Positions 4,729-5,659 of a stretch of DNA of 5,659 nt are shown here, in pieces; position 1 is the first letter of the stretch, and every line of letters starts with the position of its first letter. The stretch is from positions 1 through 5,659 of the forward strand of contig CAZEZY010000142.1 in the NCBI GenBank assembly GCA_964516635.1, written 5' to 3'. The DNA is from CAZEZY01 sp964516635. GTDB taxonomy: Bacteria > Pseudomonadota > Gammaproteobacteria > Burkholderiales > Burkholderiaceae_C. The notes below the pieces were generated by a model. That model did not search any database and was not told the origin of the DNA. It worked only from the letters and a program-made list of their open reading frames with translations. Position numbers and translations under genes: made by a program.

Positions 4729-5659
4729 ATGTCGACCACTTCTTCCCTGCCCCGTCGCCGCTTTGACGTCGTGATCGTCGGTGCCGGCGGCTCCGGCATG
4801 CGTGCGTCGTTGCAACTGGCCCGCGCCGGTCTCAATGTGGCGGTCCTGTCCAAGGTCTTCCCGACCCGCTCCCACACCGTGGCAGCCCAGGGCGGTATCG
4901 GTGCCTCGCTCGGCAACATGTCCGAAGACAACTGGCACTATCACTTTTACGACACCGTCAAAGGTTCCGACTGGCTCGGTGATCAGGACGCCATCGAGTT
5001 CATGTGCCGCGAAGCCCCCAAGGTCGTATACGAACTCGAACACTTCGGCATGCCGTTCGACCGCAACCCGGACGGCACCATTTACCAGCGTCCCTTTGGC
5101 GGCCACACCGCCAACTACGGCGAAAAACCCGTGCAGCGCGCCTGTGCGGCGGCCGACCGCACCGGTCACGCCATGCTGCACACCCTCTACCAGCAGAACG
5201 TGGCGGCCCGCACCACCTTTTTCGTGGAGTGGATGGCCCTTGATCTCATCCGCGACAGCGCAGGCGATGTGGTGGGCGTGACCGCGCTCGAAATGGAAAC
5301 CGGCGACACCTACATCCTCGAAGCCAAGACCACGCTGCTCGCCACTGGCGGAGCCGGCCGCATTTTTGCCGCCTCCACCAACGCCTTCATCAACACCGGT
5401 GACGGCCTGGGCATGGCAGCACGTGCGGGCATCCCCTTGCAGGACATGGAGTTCTGGCAGTTCCACCCCACCGGCGTGGCCGGCGCGGGCGTGCTGCTGA
5501 CCGAAGGCTGCCGTGGCGAAGGCGCCATCCTGCTCAACAGCAACGGCGAGCGCTTCATGGAGCGCTACGCACCCACCCTGAAAGATCTGGCCCCGCGCGA
5601 TTTCGTGTCCCGCTGCATGGACCAGGAAATCAAGGAAGGTCGTGGCTGCGGTCCCAACA
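4729..5659 (+). CDS. sdhA: Succinate dehydrogenase flavoprotein subunit (3' end beyond window)
   Basis: SdhA oxidises succinate to fumarate on a covalently bound FAD and passes electrons to SdhB; it is the peripheral cytoplasmic subunit of complex II. About 310 residues are present, roughly the first half of a protein usually near 590-600 residues; the frame is open at the window edge. Seen in order: the FAD-binding VVIVGAGGSGMRA (14-26); TRSHTVAAQGGIGASLGN (46-63), with H49 equivalent to the FAD-linked H45 of E. coli; RPFGGHTANYGEKPVQR (121-137); TGGAGRIF (206-213); and the active-site residues H246 in FHPTG, T258-E259 in LLTEGCRGEG and R290 in LAPRD. These align with E. coli H242, T254, E255 and R286 at a constant offset of 4. 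The start at ATG 4729 lies 3 nt after the sdhD stop, with GGAGG (4715-4719) overlapping the end of sdhD. All visible catalytic residues are intact. sdhB should follow. Confidence 0.98.
   Translation, partial: MSTTSSLPRRRFDVVIVGAGGSGMRASLQLARAGLNVAVLSKVFPTRSHTVAAQGGIGASLGNMSEDNWHYHFYDTVKGSDWLGDQDAIEFMCREAPKVVYELEHFGMPFDRNPDGTIYQRPFGGHTANYGEKPVQRACAAADRTGHAMLHTLYQQNVAARTTFFVEWMALDLIRDSAGDVVGVTALEMETGDTYILEAKTTLLATGGAGRIFAASTNAFINTGDGLGMAARAGIPLQDMEFWQFHPTGVAGAGVLLTEGCRGEGAILLNSNGERFMERYAPTLKDLAPRDFVSRCMDQEIKEGRGCGPN

Noticed and set aside
4294..5466. A 390-codon open frame on the minus strand across sdhD and sdhA
   Set aside because: It is a shadow of sdhD and sdhA, whose haem, FAD and active-site residues are all in place. 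Its composition (Gly/His/Val/Ala rich) is typical of an antisense frame.
1..5659. A novel defence, mobile or biosynthetic system
   Set aside because: All large genes belong to central metabolism or its regulation, gene order is coherent, and I see no integrase, transposase, direct-repeat array or abrupt change in composition.

Overview
The window reads as an ordinary, well-organised tricarboxylic acid (TCA) cycle locus from a GC-rich betaproteobacterium, most likely order Burkholderiales (Comamonadaceae-like). The pointers are the closely recognisable protein families, the GC-rich third codon positions, and my recollection that acnB, mdh, a GntR regulator and sdhCDA are grouped this way in that order. 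The genus cannot be fixed from the sequence. I see no mobile element, CRISPR array, rRNA or tRNA, and no coding sequence that looks foreign.

Left half (1-2841), all on the minus strand, read right to left: mdh (malate dehydrogenase), then after 18 nt a HpcH/HpaI (CitE-like) acyl-CoA lyase family protein, then after 2 nt a small protein with a signal peptide and unknown function, then after 28 nt the start of acnB (aconitase B, cut by the window edge). The tight spacing argues for one operon, mdh-lyase-unknown-acnB, read from a good sigma70-like promoter upstream of mdh.

Centre (2842-2955): a divergent control region of 114 bp between mdh and a gene for a HutC-type GntR regulator (winged helix plus UTRA ligand-binding domain). 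It holds a striking operator-like element made of three heptamers, GTCTTAT twice in tandem and then its near-perfect inverse. The element lies inside the predicted gntR promoter and directly upstream of the -35 of the predicted mdh promoter, so one bound regulator could control both directions.

Right half (2956-5659), plus strand: gntR, a 146-bp gap with two interlocked inverted repeats and a possible -10 box, then sdhC, sdhD and the first 310 codons of sdhA. These encode the two haem/quinone membrane anchors and the flavoprotein of succinate dehydrogenase (complex II). sdhB presumably follows beyond the window.

Together the enzymes cover citrate to isocitrate (AcnB), succinate to fumarate (Sdh) and malate to oxaloacetate (Mdh). 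The regulator sits between the two arms. The least explained parts are the exported small protein in an operon for cytoplasmic enzymes, the true substrate of the CitE-like protein, and the regulatory DNA at 2909-2943 and 3776-3847.
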